From: Eledone cirrhosa
Taxonomy: Eukaryota; Mollusca; Cephalopoda; Octopoda; Eledonidae
Assembly: GCA_964016885.1 (NCBI GenBank)
Contig: OZ024744.1
Coordinates: forward strand, 29,594,587-29,658,586
DNA: 64,000 nt
Direction of reading: 5' to 3'
The notes beneath the pieces are model-generated. The model saw nothing but the letters and a program-made list of their open reading frames with translations. It did not search any database and had not been told where the DNA came from. Below are positions 39,560-49,799 of this stretch, piece by piece (the stretch's first letter is position 1; each line of letters starts with the position of its first letter). Made by a program: the position numbers and the translations under genes.

Positions 39560-40541
39560 CACTACGAATGCGCTCAGGCGCTCACAGTCCTCTACTAAGC
39601 TGAAACGGCAATCAGCGAAGACTCCACGTCAATATTCTGTAGGGGATTAGAGGAGTATAAGTGCGACGACATTCTCGGGGAAACTCTAGGCATCGAAGAG
39701 GACGAACTGGCCAGTCTGTTCTGGAGGACTTTCCGTCCAGGGCCTATGGATAACTTCCAGAGGTCTCTGATCTGGCAAGGCTACCGAGGAGCTCTACCAG
39801 TTGGAGACAAGATCTACAGACAAGGGCGCCCTGGCAGAGATCCTGCCAAAAGGACCTGTCCAAGATGCGAGAGGGACATTGAAACCGTTCTGCATGCAAT
39901 TGTTCAGTGCCCATGGGTGACCGAACTGTGGAATTATGTCGAACAGCTACTGTCACGTGTGGCACGCATCCAGTTGTCAGCCGAGTCCATCGTTAGGATC
40001 ACCCCGCCGCCTTCATTTAAGAATGAAGAGAAGCGGTTTTCCTCAGGCTGGTGGCTATGGCGAAAGAGGTAATATGGTGGGCGAGGTTAAAGGACTGAGG
40101 ACAGACACCTTTCTCTCCGGACAACAACTCAACCCCTTCTTTAAATATTACTTCAGAAGCCGGTGAGAGTGGGGAGAGAGGTGCTGCGCTCCAGTAAATT
40201 CGCTGAAAGGTGGGTGAATGTGGTAAACATGGCCCCAGTTAATGGAGAGTCTGTGTATATAAATCTGTATGTTTAAGAAGAGAAAAGAGGGAAGACGGGA
40301 ACACCTACAAAATGTGTTCCTGGTGTTGAGGGTTGTTCTAGCCCCGGGGTGTACAACAACCCCGCAGTAACGTTCTCCCTTCCTCTCCCCCTATTGGGGA
40401 CTTCGATTGTTATTTTATTTTAATTTATTAATATTATAGTTTACACAATTTTTATGGAAAACTCCCGCCGTCACATCTTGTAATGTCCCTATTCTTGTAC
40501 GCCCTTGTGGCAAATAAAGATATCTATCTATCCATTCATTA
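39560..40541 (+). mobile_element. 5'-truncated Tx1/L1-like LINE copy (3' end only)
   Basis: The sequence is homologous to 45,430-46,350 of the larger element downstream. Shared features include the encoded EEDELASLFGRTF-like segment (here EEDELASLFWRTF), DNFQRSLIWQGYRG, and a zinc-knuckle-like CPRC-X8-H-X4-C (39,859-39,910 region). The 3' end, with AATAAAG followed by ATCTATC repeats and CCATTCAT, is also shared. The encoded frame is interrupted soon after the knuckle. The 5' breakpoint at about 39,560 fits the usual 5' truncation of LINE insertions. It lies in the same orientation and about 100 bp upstream of the next copy's probable 5' region. Confidence 0.85.
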
Positions 40542-40942
40542 ATCTAGCTGTCGTCTGTTCTACAGCGTAGATGTAATTCACTTCGCGCAGAAGTTTTGTT
40601 CCAATTTATTGCGGAAATTTTGTAAGTTCAATTTTAATTCTGATACTATTGTGTAGCTTGACCCCCCCGTCTGAACTGTAAGGCGGTGGGTCAGCTCATC
40701 TTCGCCCCTCCCAGGGGTGAAAAACCTGTTTTTAAAAATTTTGTGGCATAACATTTCAATCGTCTGACAGAAATGTTAAACGAAGCTAACGAAAATAGTG
40801 GTGGGGGGACAGCGGTAAGAGTTGTAAGCTCGCACGCTTTAATCCCCCCTTCCTTCCCAACTAACGTCATAGAGAAGGAAAATAAAATAAAATAAAAACA
40901 GACGAATGTGCGGAGAAAAATGACGAAAACACAAATCTGGAC

Positions 40943-42720
40943 ATGGATTCCAACGACAAAAAAAATTCGAAAGAATTGCATGACAATATTAATACCACAA
41001 ACAAAGACACAACAAACACAAAAATAACATTTGAAAACAACATCATAACAGAAAGCAAAACAGACGACAAAGTCAACACCAATAATATTTCGTTTGCACA
41101 AACAACAAAGAAATCTTTAACATATATACCTGAAAATATTTCAGATGTGGCACAAAGAATAAAAAACGCCAAACAATACATAACTCAAGGGGAAAATGGA
41201 ATCTTATCGGTAAAAATGCCCCAAGAACTCACCAATATATTGAAAGTCGGACGGTCGTTTTCCGCACCATCAACAACATCTCAAAAAGACCTCAACAACC
41301 AACACAAGCAGAAATTAAAGCAGTACTTACAGAAGTACTTAATGAAGCCACTTTTATAAGAAGAGACAGGCTGTATGGAAGCCTAGCGATTATTATGAAG
41401 AACGAATCAATGGCAAAAAAATATGCTTTGTCGCCGATTCGTTCGACAAATTTTACCTTTTATCCATCTTATATGGGTAAAAGAACTCAGCGCATATGGC
41501 TGGATGCGATGATGCCAGATGTGGACTACTGCTGGCTCATAGCTGGCTTCATCGATCCAGCGAATGACAACGTGATTTCCATTGGGAAAACCACAGGCAA
41601 TGCGTTCAGTGGAACAGGTATAGAACTTGTAGTGCAAATGAAGCCTGAACGCATTGCCCAAATACCCGACAGAATCCTATTAGAGGGCCACGGGTATATA
41701 AACATTAGCGTGGAGGGGAGAAGGCCGTCCTGTCATATCTGTGCAGGCAGAGGGCACCTGAAGGCGGCTTGTCCCCAACTCAACAAGAAGAAAACCCTGC
41801 TACCAACACCAGCTCCACCACCACCACAACAGATAAACAAATAACAAAACTCAGTCCCACCCAACCCGTCCCTCAGTAAAACTACACCACCACCACAACA
41901 CAAACAGACACAACACATTACCCAAAAACAAAACACAGTCCCACCCAACCCCTCACTCAATAAAACAACACAACCACCGCAGCCACAACACACAACACAG
42001 TCTAACATAGTGACATCCATCTCCCCAACAAAGAAAACCAATACGGAAACATTACCAGCAAACATACCTCTTCCCTCCAACACTGAAGATAACCCAACGA
42101 ATTCGGAGGAAGAAACGGAGTCCTTCAGACAGATCAAAAGGAAAAAAAGAAAACATGTGCAAAACACACAAGGCCAAACAACCCCTACCCAAATGTCAAC
42201 ACAATCCAACAAAACACAAAACACCCCTCCAGCAACAAACAAAACCAAACCTGCCCCTACCCTCTTCGAAACACTCACACCATCCGAAAAAAAGACATTA
42301 CACTATACTTACATCAACAGAAACAATAATAAATTAAATGAACTCATAAACAATAACCCTTCGGTACAAACCGAAGGGGTAAACTTTGTTTCTTCAGAAA
42401 ACTACCCACATTTAAAATTAATAAAGATCCCAATGAACATCTACCAAAAACTAAAAAAGGATTTTAAGGAGGACGCAGGACCACCTTCTGTCAAACCCAT
42501 AAACCGCGTCCTCCTAAAAAGCTTTCCCCTCCCCTTCTCCTCCCCAACACAACTCCAAACACACCAACCCCACCACACACTGATGACCCCACACCACCAC
42601 AAGACACCCCTTCACCCAACACCCCCGACTCCATGGAAGTCGTGCGACCCGAACCCCGGGAAGCAGAAAGGTAAGTCTCTACACTCTCCTTTGGCTTTGC
42701 CGCCCACATGGATGTGTTAA
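40943..42720 (+). pseudogene. LINE ORF1: nucleic-acid-binding protein with CCHC zinc knuckle, frameshifted
   Basis: The product would be the RNA-binding chaperone-like partner of the reverse transcriptase. The first part is Asn/Lys/Thr-rich and reads from the ATG at 40943. The frame shifts near 41,260, after which AEIKAVLTEVLNEATF and the following residues continue in the other frame to a stop at 41842-41844. A CCHC knuckle lies at 41731-41772 (C-X2-C-X4-H-X4-C, with HICAGRGHLKAAC). After the stop the same frame is open again through a Pro/Thr/Gln-rich tail and a basic RQIKRKKRKH cluster to the TAA at 42718-42720. The tail contains imperfect internal repeats. One frameshift plus one stop break it. 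The end overlaps the ORF2 start. Confidence 0.75.
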
Positions 42721-45700
42721 GAGTAGGATGTTTGAATGCACGTGGCCTAGGCTCAACTTGGAAGCAAGCAAAGCTTCTAAATGACCTCAAGTCACGTGGT
42801 ATAAATGTAATGGTTATCTGTGAGATTCGAATCAGCGTCGTGCGGCAGCTGACCCCTACCTTCGATGACTTTGAGGTGCACGCATCTCTCTGTCAACCTG
42901 GAGGTGGGGTGGGGTTGTCGTACTGCTGGAAAAACACCTGGGTCTCGCCGTACAGGTTGTTCACTCGGACCCGGGAGGTCGTTTGTTGGTGCTAGACGTT
43001 GGCAGAAGTGGAGGTGCGGCCTTGAGACTGGTCGCCGTCTACTCCCCTTTCGGATCTGAACGACCCGACCTCTTCCAGCGTCTGGAGACTTTTCTGGGAA
43101 CGTCGCGTTCCCTGCTTCTAGCGGGGGACTGGAATGACATCCTAGATGCACGTTGGGACTATGCAGGGGCATGTCCTAATAGAGGGGGGGGGGCTGTAAC
43201 AGCCTCAAGGCGTTACTCGACCGTTTTAACTTGGTCGATAGATATCGACTAGATTTTCCAACTGTGCCAACCTGGACTTGGACGAACCACAGTGGCCAAT
43301 CTAGATCGTACTTAGATAGATTCTTAGTTAGAAGTAAGGATAGGGACATATTAAGCTGTCCAGAAATGCTCACGTTTGGCTATACAGATCACAAATTAGT
43401 GACCTGCGTAGTCAACCTTGAGAGAACACATTTCCAGAACCGGTTACTGGAAACTTAATTTGTCTTTACCGGCAAAAGAGGCTTACAGAGACCGAATTAG
43501 CAGATTAGTTAAGGAGAGGTGACGGGTGCAATCGTCAACAACCGATGGTGGGCATCTCTCAAAAGAGAGATTAGAAAAGAATCAATAAGTTATAGCAAGA
43601 TGTTAGCTGCCGATAGGAATAGGAACGAGAAAGAATTAACAGGTAAATTAGAAGAGGCAATCAAGAGCGAAGATGTGGCCAGAGTGCTGGCATCGAGGAC
43701 GGCCTTGAGCCAGTTTTTCGATGTAAAGCACGAAGGCTGCGTCATTCGAAGTAAAATACGTGCTCTAGGTAATTAGGGGGCCAAAGCCGTTGGCTGGGAC
43801 CGCGTAACAGAATCTAAGAGTGGAAATCGATCCACCATCGGTCTTTGCAAGACGAGGATGGGCGGGTGATCCGGGAGCCTAAGCAGATGTGCGAGGCCTT
43901 TCAAAGGCACTTTGCCCGATTGTTCGGGGGAGGCGGGGGTCCGGGCGGGGACGTGGATTTCGGTCCATCCTCGACGGCCTGCCGCGTCTCTCGAGCGAAG
44001 AGGCAGAATCCTGTGAGGGACCAATCTCGGCTGATGAGATCGGGGATGCGCTGAGCCAATGCAGCAAACGCAAATCTCCAGGTCTCGATGGTATACCTTA
44101 CGAACTTTATTTGGCAATGCCGGTCTTCTTCTCCGAACTCCTCGAAGCAGTCTACTGCAATTGGCAGCAGAACGGGAGAATTCCTTGTTCTGTAGCCAAG
44201 GGCGTAGTCTCGCTGGTGAGGAAGGACGAGAACAAGGGGGATAGTATAAATAATTTTCGGCCCATAACCCTGCTAAACACAGAGTTAAAAAATTTGGCCA
44301 AGGTGTTAGCAAAGAGGTTGGCGCTTGTCGTGAGTAGCCTGGTGGGAGATGCGCAGACATGTGCTATCCCATCCAGGTCCATTCACGACAACCTCCACCT
44401 CATGCGATACATCATAGAGAGGGTTGGCAACAAACCCGGCTTCGGTGGGGCCCTGATCAACTTGGATCAGTCTAAGGCGTTCGATAGGGTCGACCATGGT
44501 TACCTGGATGCGGTGCTAGCGGCGGCTGGGTTCGGTCCTGATTTCAGAGGCTGGATCACCGCCTTACATAGCAACCACATCTGTTCTAGGATCAAGGTGA
44601 ACGGCTACCTTTCGAAGCCGTTCGAAATCACACGATCCATTCGACAGGGGTGCCCTCTCTCCTCCCTTCTGTACGTATTGACTCTCGAGCCTTTACTGAG
44701 GAAGTTGGAGTTGTTGCAGGGTATCCCCCTGGAACCAGGATTGAGCAAAGCGGTGTCGGCATACGCCGATGACGTAACAGTAATGGTATCGACCGACTCG
44801 GAGATCGAGGCGATTGGTACCTTACTGGAGGAATACGAAAGGTTGTCAGGAGCGAAACTGAACCGGGAAAAACCCATCGGGCTGCAACTCGGAACGTGGA
44901 GAGGCAGACCGATGCCTCCCGACGGTGTCGTCGGACACTGGACGGAGAGCCCGGTGAAGTTGCTTGGGGTCTGGTTTGGACCGGACCTCCAGGTGGAAAA
45001 GAACTGGGGCGAGGTTACGAAGATGGTGTTTGCACTGACCCAGAAATGGGCCAAGTGTAAGCTGTCCCTGAAAGGTCGGGCGGAGGTGGCGAACATTTAC
45101 ATAGCGTCCGTCACCTACTACCGCCTGACTGTCGTGCCTTGCCCTAAGGAAACACTCACCACCATGGAACGCATGCTCTTTCAATTTCTTTGGAAAAAGC
45201 GCCCTCATATGGTGAGAAGATCCATCTGCTGCCAACAACCTTCGAAAGGAGGGCTGGGGATGCCGTGGTTGATGATGCGTAGGCACGCATTAAGGCTACG
45301 GCACCTACAGGTATTCCTCACTGGTCAACCGGTGTTGGCTCCGTTCGTGAGACGAACCTTTCCGAGACTCGTCTCGCTCACCGAGCTACAGTCCTGGGTC
45401 AAGCAAAGATCCGGAAAACTGGGCGACTGGCACACTGAGTGTGCCCAGGCGCTCAGGGCTCTCTGGCAAGCGGACCCGGCCATCGGTGGAGAATCCACCT
45501 CGTCATTCTATAGAGGGCTGGTGGCTAGCAGGGGCGATGACACCCTTGGAGAGTCGCTGGACATGGAAGAGGACGAACTGGCCAGCCTGTTCGGTAGGAC
45601 TTTCGGCCCGGGACCAATGGACAACTTCCAGAAGTCACTGGCCTGGCAGTGCTACCGGGGACTCTACCCGTTCGAGAGAGGCTCTACAGACACGGGCGCC

Positions 45701-46155
45701 CGGGCAGGGATCCCTCGAAAAAGATTTGCCCTAGATGCGTGCGTCACAAAGAAACCGTTGCGCACGCATTGGTGCAATGTCTGGGAGTGGCTGATCTGTG
45801 GGGCTACGCCGAACGACTGCTGTCGCGGGTGGCGCCGATTCGATTGACCGCCGAATCCATGATGACAATCAAGCCGCCTCCCCTTTTCACAAAGGAAGCA
45901 AAGGCGGTTTTTCTGTGCGTAATAGCCATGTTGAAAGAGGTTATTTGGTGGACACGATTGAAAGGTCTAAGGTCAGGCAACTTCCTCTCTGGCCATAGTC
46001 TGGTCTACTTCTTCCGATATCACTTCGGAAGAAGGATAAGAATGGAGAGAGAGGTGCTTGGCCACAGGCAGTTTTATGAAAGGTGGGTGATAGTGGCGAG
46101 AATGGCTCGTGTAAATGGGCCTTCACTGTATACTATCCTGTGGGTAAAGAAGTAA
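42708..46155 (+). pseudogene. LINE ORF2: endonuclease and reverse transcriptase, multiple frameshifts
   Basis: ORF2 would nick target DNA and copy the element RNA at the nick. The ATG at 42708 lies within the last codons of ORF1. The N-terminal part is an apurinic-type endonuclease: GCLNARGL near 42,726, ICEIRI near 42,815, LLLAGDWNDILD near 43,115-43,150, and YTDHKLV with the catalytic D-H pair at 43387-43392. The reverse transcriptase has KSPGLDGIPYELY (about 44,073), FRPITLLN (44,256), LDQSKAFDRVDHGYL (about 44,463), IRQGCPLS (about 44,638) and YADD (44762-44773). A C-terminal knuckle C-X2-C-X8-H-X4-C spans 45727-45780. The frame changes near 42,980, 43,190, 43,445, 43,930 and 45,690; at least two breaks fall in or beside G runs. 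The reverse transcriptase core itself is open for about 600 codons. Confidence 0.85.
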
Positions 46156-46325
46156 AGGAGAGGGGAGCACCTTCTCCATGTGCTCCCCGGGCAAAGGATT
46201 GCACACTTCACGTCACCTCCCTTTTAAGGTTGTTTTCGATTATTTTCATTTTATACCCTTTTTACTCGGTTTTATGTAAACTCCCCCTTTGTATTTGTCC
46301 CTTCTTTTTATGCCTTTATGGTAAA

Positions 46326-46411
46326 TAAAGAAATATATCTATCCATTCATCGTTATACACACACACAAGTATACATACATACATATATACACACACACAT
46401 ATATATATATA
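46326..46411. repeat. Compound CA/TA microsatellite after the LINE tail
   Basis: CA and TA dinucleotide runs with ACATAC interruptions begin directly after the LINE 3' tail. Confidence 0.85.
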
Positions 46412-46480
46412 ACAAATAGTTTATCGCTCTACATGGCTGAATACAATATATGTAATCTAAGTTTTTCGAATATTAATAAT

Positions 46481-46642
46481 TGTTTCTACTTTAGGCACAA
46501 GGCCAGCAATTACCCAGTGCATTACTGGTACTTTATTTTATCGACCCCGTAAGGATGAAAGGCAAAGTCAACCTCGGCGGGATTTGAACTCAGATCGTAA
46601 AGGGACGTAACTATGCTGGAAAGTATGGCGTCCGACCCTCTA
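46481..46642 (-). mobile_element. tRNA-derived cephalopod-type SINE
   Basis: On the minus strand it reads GAGTTCAAATCCCGCCGAGG (B-box-like) followed by TTGACTTTGCCTTTCATCC, GGGGTCGATAAAATAAAGT and CCAGTAATGCACTGGG, ending in GGCCTTGTGCC. This ordered set of blocks is typical of tRNA-related SINEs abundant in octopus and squid. The same blocks recur at 60,020-60,180 and five times at 61,975-62,739. Confidence 0.85.
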
Positions 46643-46864
46643 CTGATATATTAATAATAATATTTGATTCGTTCGTAATTATGCAAATAGCCTCATTTAA
46701 ACTATGTCAATAGAATGACGACATCATTCTTGCTCTTGTGTTGGCATGTGAACAGAACTGCAGACACAAATGTCTCTGGGTAGCACCCTTCACCAGTACA
46801 GTATACTGCTTACCTGCCAACTATCATAGTTAGTGAAAATATATATTTTCTAAAATATATAATG

Positions 46865-46922
46865 ACTGATCGGCCTGATTTGCATATTAGCAGACCCATT
46901 GATCAGCCAGATTTGCATATTT
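46865..46922. repeat. Two direct copies of an ATTTGCAT-containing segment
   Basis: TGATCGGCCTGATTTGCATA (from about 46,867) is followed about 36 bp later by TGATCAGCCAGATTTGCATA. Each holds the octamer ATTTGCAT, the consensus for POU-domain factors. Whether this has any regulatory meaning is unknown; it may be part of a dispersed repeat. Confidence 0.5.
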
Positions 46923-46924
46923 AA

Positions 46925-46948
46925 ATATATATATATATATACATACAT

Positions 46949-46980
<32 letters not shown>

Positions 46981-47071
46981 GGGCGGGGGTCGACTGTATG
47001 TACATATATATATATGTATGTATATAAATACATGTATATATATACACACATACAGTCGACTCCCCCATGTA

Positions 47072-47126
<55 letters not shown>
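46925..47126. repeat. (TA)n/(CA)n tract with an embedded inverted repeat
   Basis: Inside the TA-rich tract, GGGCGGGGGTCGACTGTATG (about 46,981-47,000) and its imperfect inverse, ending at about 47,068 (ACAGTCGACTCCCCC), flank about 50 bp of TA/TG-rich sequence. A long pure TA run at about 47,070-47,126 follows. Apparent minus-strand open frames are low-complexity Tyr/Ile repeats. Confidence 0.8.
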
Positions 47127-47129
<3 letters not shown>

Positions 47130-47585
47130 TGTATATATAGTGTATTTTGCAATACACTGTATGCTTAATTAAAAGCATTTCGAAGACCTTATGCTATTGT
47201 TTTAGAGTAGTAAACAGTCTCACTTACTTTAAATTTTCAGCAAACAAGGGGAGATAAAGCTGACAGAGCTCTGTTTCGTACTGATTGGCACTTATCAAAA
47301 CTAAGTACTCCACCTGTTTGCTGAAAATCATGAATGTTTGATTCTTATAGAATTCTAGTAATAATCAGGAACTGATTATACTGAGCGGTTGCCGGTCAAG
47401 CAGAAATTGAAAATAAGTACCACACAGTATGAAACAGAGCTCTGTCAGCTTTATCTCCCCCTGTTTGCTAACAATTTAAAGTAAGTGAGACTGTCACTAC
47501 TCTAAAACAATAGCGTAAGGTCTTCAAAATGCTTTTAATTAAGCATACAGTGTATTGCAAAATACACTATATATACATTCATATA
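47122..47585. mobile_element. Foldback-type element with about 160-bp inverted arms
   Basis: The left arm (47122-47285) and right arm (47424-47585) are long inverted copies. They share GTATTTTGCAATACACTG near the outer ends, TTAATTAAAAGCATTT, and GACAGAGCTCTGTTTC near the inner ends. The spacer of about 140 bp has no open frame. Both outer ends run into (TA)n tracts, so a target duplication cannot be defined. The arrangement suits a non-autonomous foldback or MITE-like element, or an inverted partial copy of a retroelement. Confidence 0.75.
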
Positions 47586-47640
47586 TATATATCGCTATTT
47601 CAGAGCACCAATTCTAACATATATATATATATATATAAAT
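47586..47640. repeat. (TA)n tracts around a short unique piece
   Basis: Two TA runs flank ATCGCTATTTCAGAGCACCA and a few further bases. Confidence 0.7.
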
Positions 47641-47820
47641 AAAGTTAGTCCTTCATCAGTGATCTTCCAACCTTCATTGGTATTTCATCGCTTTAAAGAC
47701 CATATACCTCCGGTTGGTGCGAGAAACGGCTAAAGAAAGTCGTTGGGACACGTAAATAAGGGGAACGAGCGAGACTGTAAACAAACAAAGATGGTAATGC
47801 AACAGAAAGTGAGGAAGAAA

Positions 47821-48079
47821 GAGTCAAGTCCCAGATTTCCATGAATATAAGTTCAGTGAAATCGTGATCGAGAGAGAATAAAGACCATCAAACCTAGTCG
47901 AAATGTGAGCAAGGAAGGCATTCCGTACAGGTCTAACGGGAGGAAGAAGGAGTCTAGTCCCTGAATTCGGTGAACATAAGTTCTGTGAAATCGTAGACAA
48001 GAGAGAAAAAAGGAACAACCAGCCTGGTCAAGCGTGCGCGAGAAAAGAATTACGCACAGGTCAAACGGGAGGAAGTAGG
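47821..48079. repeat. Tandem duplication, about 129-bp unit, two copies
   Basis: The unit beginning GAGTCAAGTCCCAGATTTCC at 47821 is repeated from 47950 as GAGTCTAGTCCCTGAATTCG. Both end in AACGGGAGGAAG-type purine-rich sequence. The copies differ at roughly one position in five. A weaker partial relative may precede 47,821. No coding signal was seen. Confidence 0.75.
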
Positions 48080-48126
48080 AGAGGTAGTAGCAGAGAGTGA
48101 GTGAGTGAAGGGTGAGGAAGAGGCTA

Positions 48127-48131
<5 letters not shown>

Positions 48132-48160
<29 letters not shown>

Positions 48161-48165
48161 TGAGA
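48132..48165. repeat. (TA)n and (GA)n microsatellite
   Basis: A short TA run passes into a GA run immediately before the inverted repeat at 48,180. Confidence 0.85.
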
Positions 48166-48179
48166 GAATGGGGGGAAGA

Positions 48180-48277
48180 GCTTCTACAGGACTAGAACTG
48201 TTTTATTCGAAGGAAATCATCAGGAAAGCTTTCTTGGTGATTTCCTTCAAATGAAACAGTTCTAGTCCTGTAGAAGC
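48180..48277. repeat. Inverted repeat with hammerhead-ribozyme-like core
   Basis: The arms of about 44 bp (48180-48223 and 48234-48277) surround the palindromic loop AAAGCTTTCT. On the minus strand the left arm carries CTGATGATTTCC (core at 48217-48223). The right arm carries ATGAAACAGTTCTAGTCCTG, that is a GAAAC then GTC spacing. Together they resemble the two conserved cores of a type I hammerhead with a very short stem III, as known from Penelope-like retroelements. In each single arm one core is degenerate. It lies between (GA)n and (TA)n tracts. Confidence 0.5.
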
Positions 48278-48278
48278 C

Positions 48279-48341
<63 letters not shown>

Positions 48342-48375
48342 CTTAGATAGATAAATAGATAGATAGATAGAGGTG
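48278..48375. repeat. (TA)n, (GA)n and (GATA)n microsatellites
   Basis: A TA run (about 48,283-48,319), a GA run (to about 48,340) and ATAGATAG repeats follow one another. Confidence 0.9.
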
Positions 48376-49420
48376 TCGTGTGTATTACAACCGGACCTGT
48401 GTGTCAGTGACGTCATTGCTGACGAAATTACGAGTGGGTGCTGTTTTATTGTTTTTATAGGTGTGGGGAAAAGGTGTGGAGCGGAAAAGGTGCAAAGCGG
48501 AAAAGAAACTGGGGTTAACCACGCCTTGTTTGTTTGTTTTTTACAGGGGCGACATCAAGTGCATGTCAACGTTCATGAGGGTCGGGCTTTCTTTGAATCG
48601 ATCATGCCAAGTTTTCCTACTCTCAGTGCCCAAATAATTGGGGGAGATGGAATGTGGAGGGGTGGGGGTAATTTTTCTAGGTTGTCTCTATTTTAAAAAA
48701 CCATAATTAGTCATTTAGTTTAGATATTGAGACCCCAACCCAGGCTATTTTATAACGTATGTTATTTCTAGTAATCTACTTTTGGGGTAATGTTTAATGT
48801 TTTTTTAATGTATAAAGAAAACTAATTGTCGCAGGAATGCTACTACTTAAAATAAAATTTCGCCAGAGATAGATTAGCAAAACTTAATAAACAGGAAGGT
48901 TGGAAAAATATGAAAAATTAATAAGCAGGAGAGGGGTTATTCGAAACCAGAGAGTACATTCTAGCTCACATTCAAACAGCGGTACGTGACTCAATATTAT
49001 GTCCTAATTCTACCCTTGTTGACTTTGAGTACACCACAAACCTAGGTAGACCACAAACCTAGGTACTGCTACCCGTTACACAGAGAAGAGGAAAATATCC
49101 AAATAACGAACAGTTAACTGACCACGCCTTTTTCCTGTCAGTCACCGTCGAGATGTCTGGTAACCTCAGTCCCCGGACTGCCGTTTTGTTCTGCAAAATT
49201 GGGAGGAGTATACAAGCCACCAGGGGAAGGAGTGAGATGGTGTGGCTGAGCCAGCGGGTGTCGCTGGCTGTTTTTCGTAGCAGTGTTTTCACCACGGCTG
49301 AGATATACCTCTTTCACTGGGGTGTAGTGTCTGCTGTTCCCTTTTCTTCTCTTTATCTTATTTCGCTCTGTAATTATTTGTGTGTGATTTGTTTTCCTTA
49401 CAAACTTTAAATAATCCACG
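48376..49420. other. Low-repeat stretch without recognised gene
   Basis: This is the longest stretch in the right half without an obvious microsatellite. A plus-strand frame of 107 codons (48373-48696) shows no recognisable domain and no supporting start context. A second frame near 49,153-49,410 is of the same kind. CACAAACCTAGGTA occurs twice in direct repeat at about 49,035-49,062. I see nothing that supports a gene call. Confidence 0.4.
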
Positions 49421-49429
49421 GCACAGTTT

Positions 49430-49525
49430 GATATTACAGTAACTCCACAACTTACCAACAAGTTACGTTCCAAGAGGCCGTTACTTGATTGTTTGTAAGT
49501 TGATCGTCTAATACAGTATATACCA
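49430..49525. mobile_element. Possible pogo/mariner-like MITE remnant
   Basis: TACAGTAACTCCACAACTTA is followed by AACAAGTTACGTTCCAAGAG, and after a gap by TTGTTTGTAAGTTGATCGTC. Forms of the phrase 'ACTTAC-AACAAGTT-CGTTCC' occur at the ends of Tigger/pogo-like elements in animals. Only a short piece is present, so the assignment is weak. Confidence 0.3.
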
Positions 49526-49534
49526 GTAATATAT

Positions 49535-49535
49535 G

Positions 49536-49605
<70 letters not shown>
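49535..49605. repeat. (TA)n microsatellite
   Basis: A long pure TA run flanked by TATG repeats. Confidence 0.95.
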
Positions 49606-49608
<3 letters not shown>

Positions 49609-49799
49609 CAGGTCACCAGTTGGTGCTACTGGTAACATGTATCCCAGTACAACCTGTCCCATGGTCGGGTCGTTGGCGACTAAACTGGCAACCCCACCAA
49701 GGTTTCTTGGTGAGGAGGGTGACTTTGGACATCCTGCAGGACTAAAAACAAAACCTGTCAAAGGGCGAAGGAACTCTTAAGAGTCAATGGCCATCCAAA

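Larger units (their letters stand above)
40640..46350 (+). mobile_element. Near full-length Tx1/L1-like non-LTR retrotransposon
   Basis: The element has a leader, an ORF1 with a CCHC knuckle (40943-42720), an ORF2 with endonuclease and reverse transcriptase (42708-46155), and a 3' UTR ending in AATAAAG and an ATCTATCCATTCAT tail. The reverse transcriptase wording (LDQSKAFDRVDHGYL, RQGCPLS, AYADDV) matches what I know of the Tx1 group of L1-like elements. The 5' boundary is not certain; I place it near 40,640 because the preceding fragment ends at 40,541 and a C-rich leader-like stretch begins at about 40,660. No flanking target duplication is evident. Both reading frames contain several frameshifts, so the copy is probably inactive unless the breaks are sequencing errors. 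Confidence 0.85.

Noticed and set aside
48373..48696. 107-codon open frame as a possible small gene
   Set aside because: No domain, no supporting context and ordinary length for chance; splice or promoter signals could not be shown.
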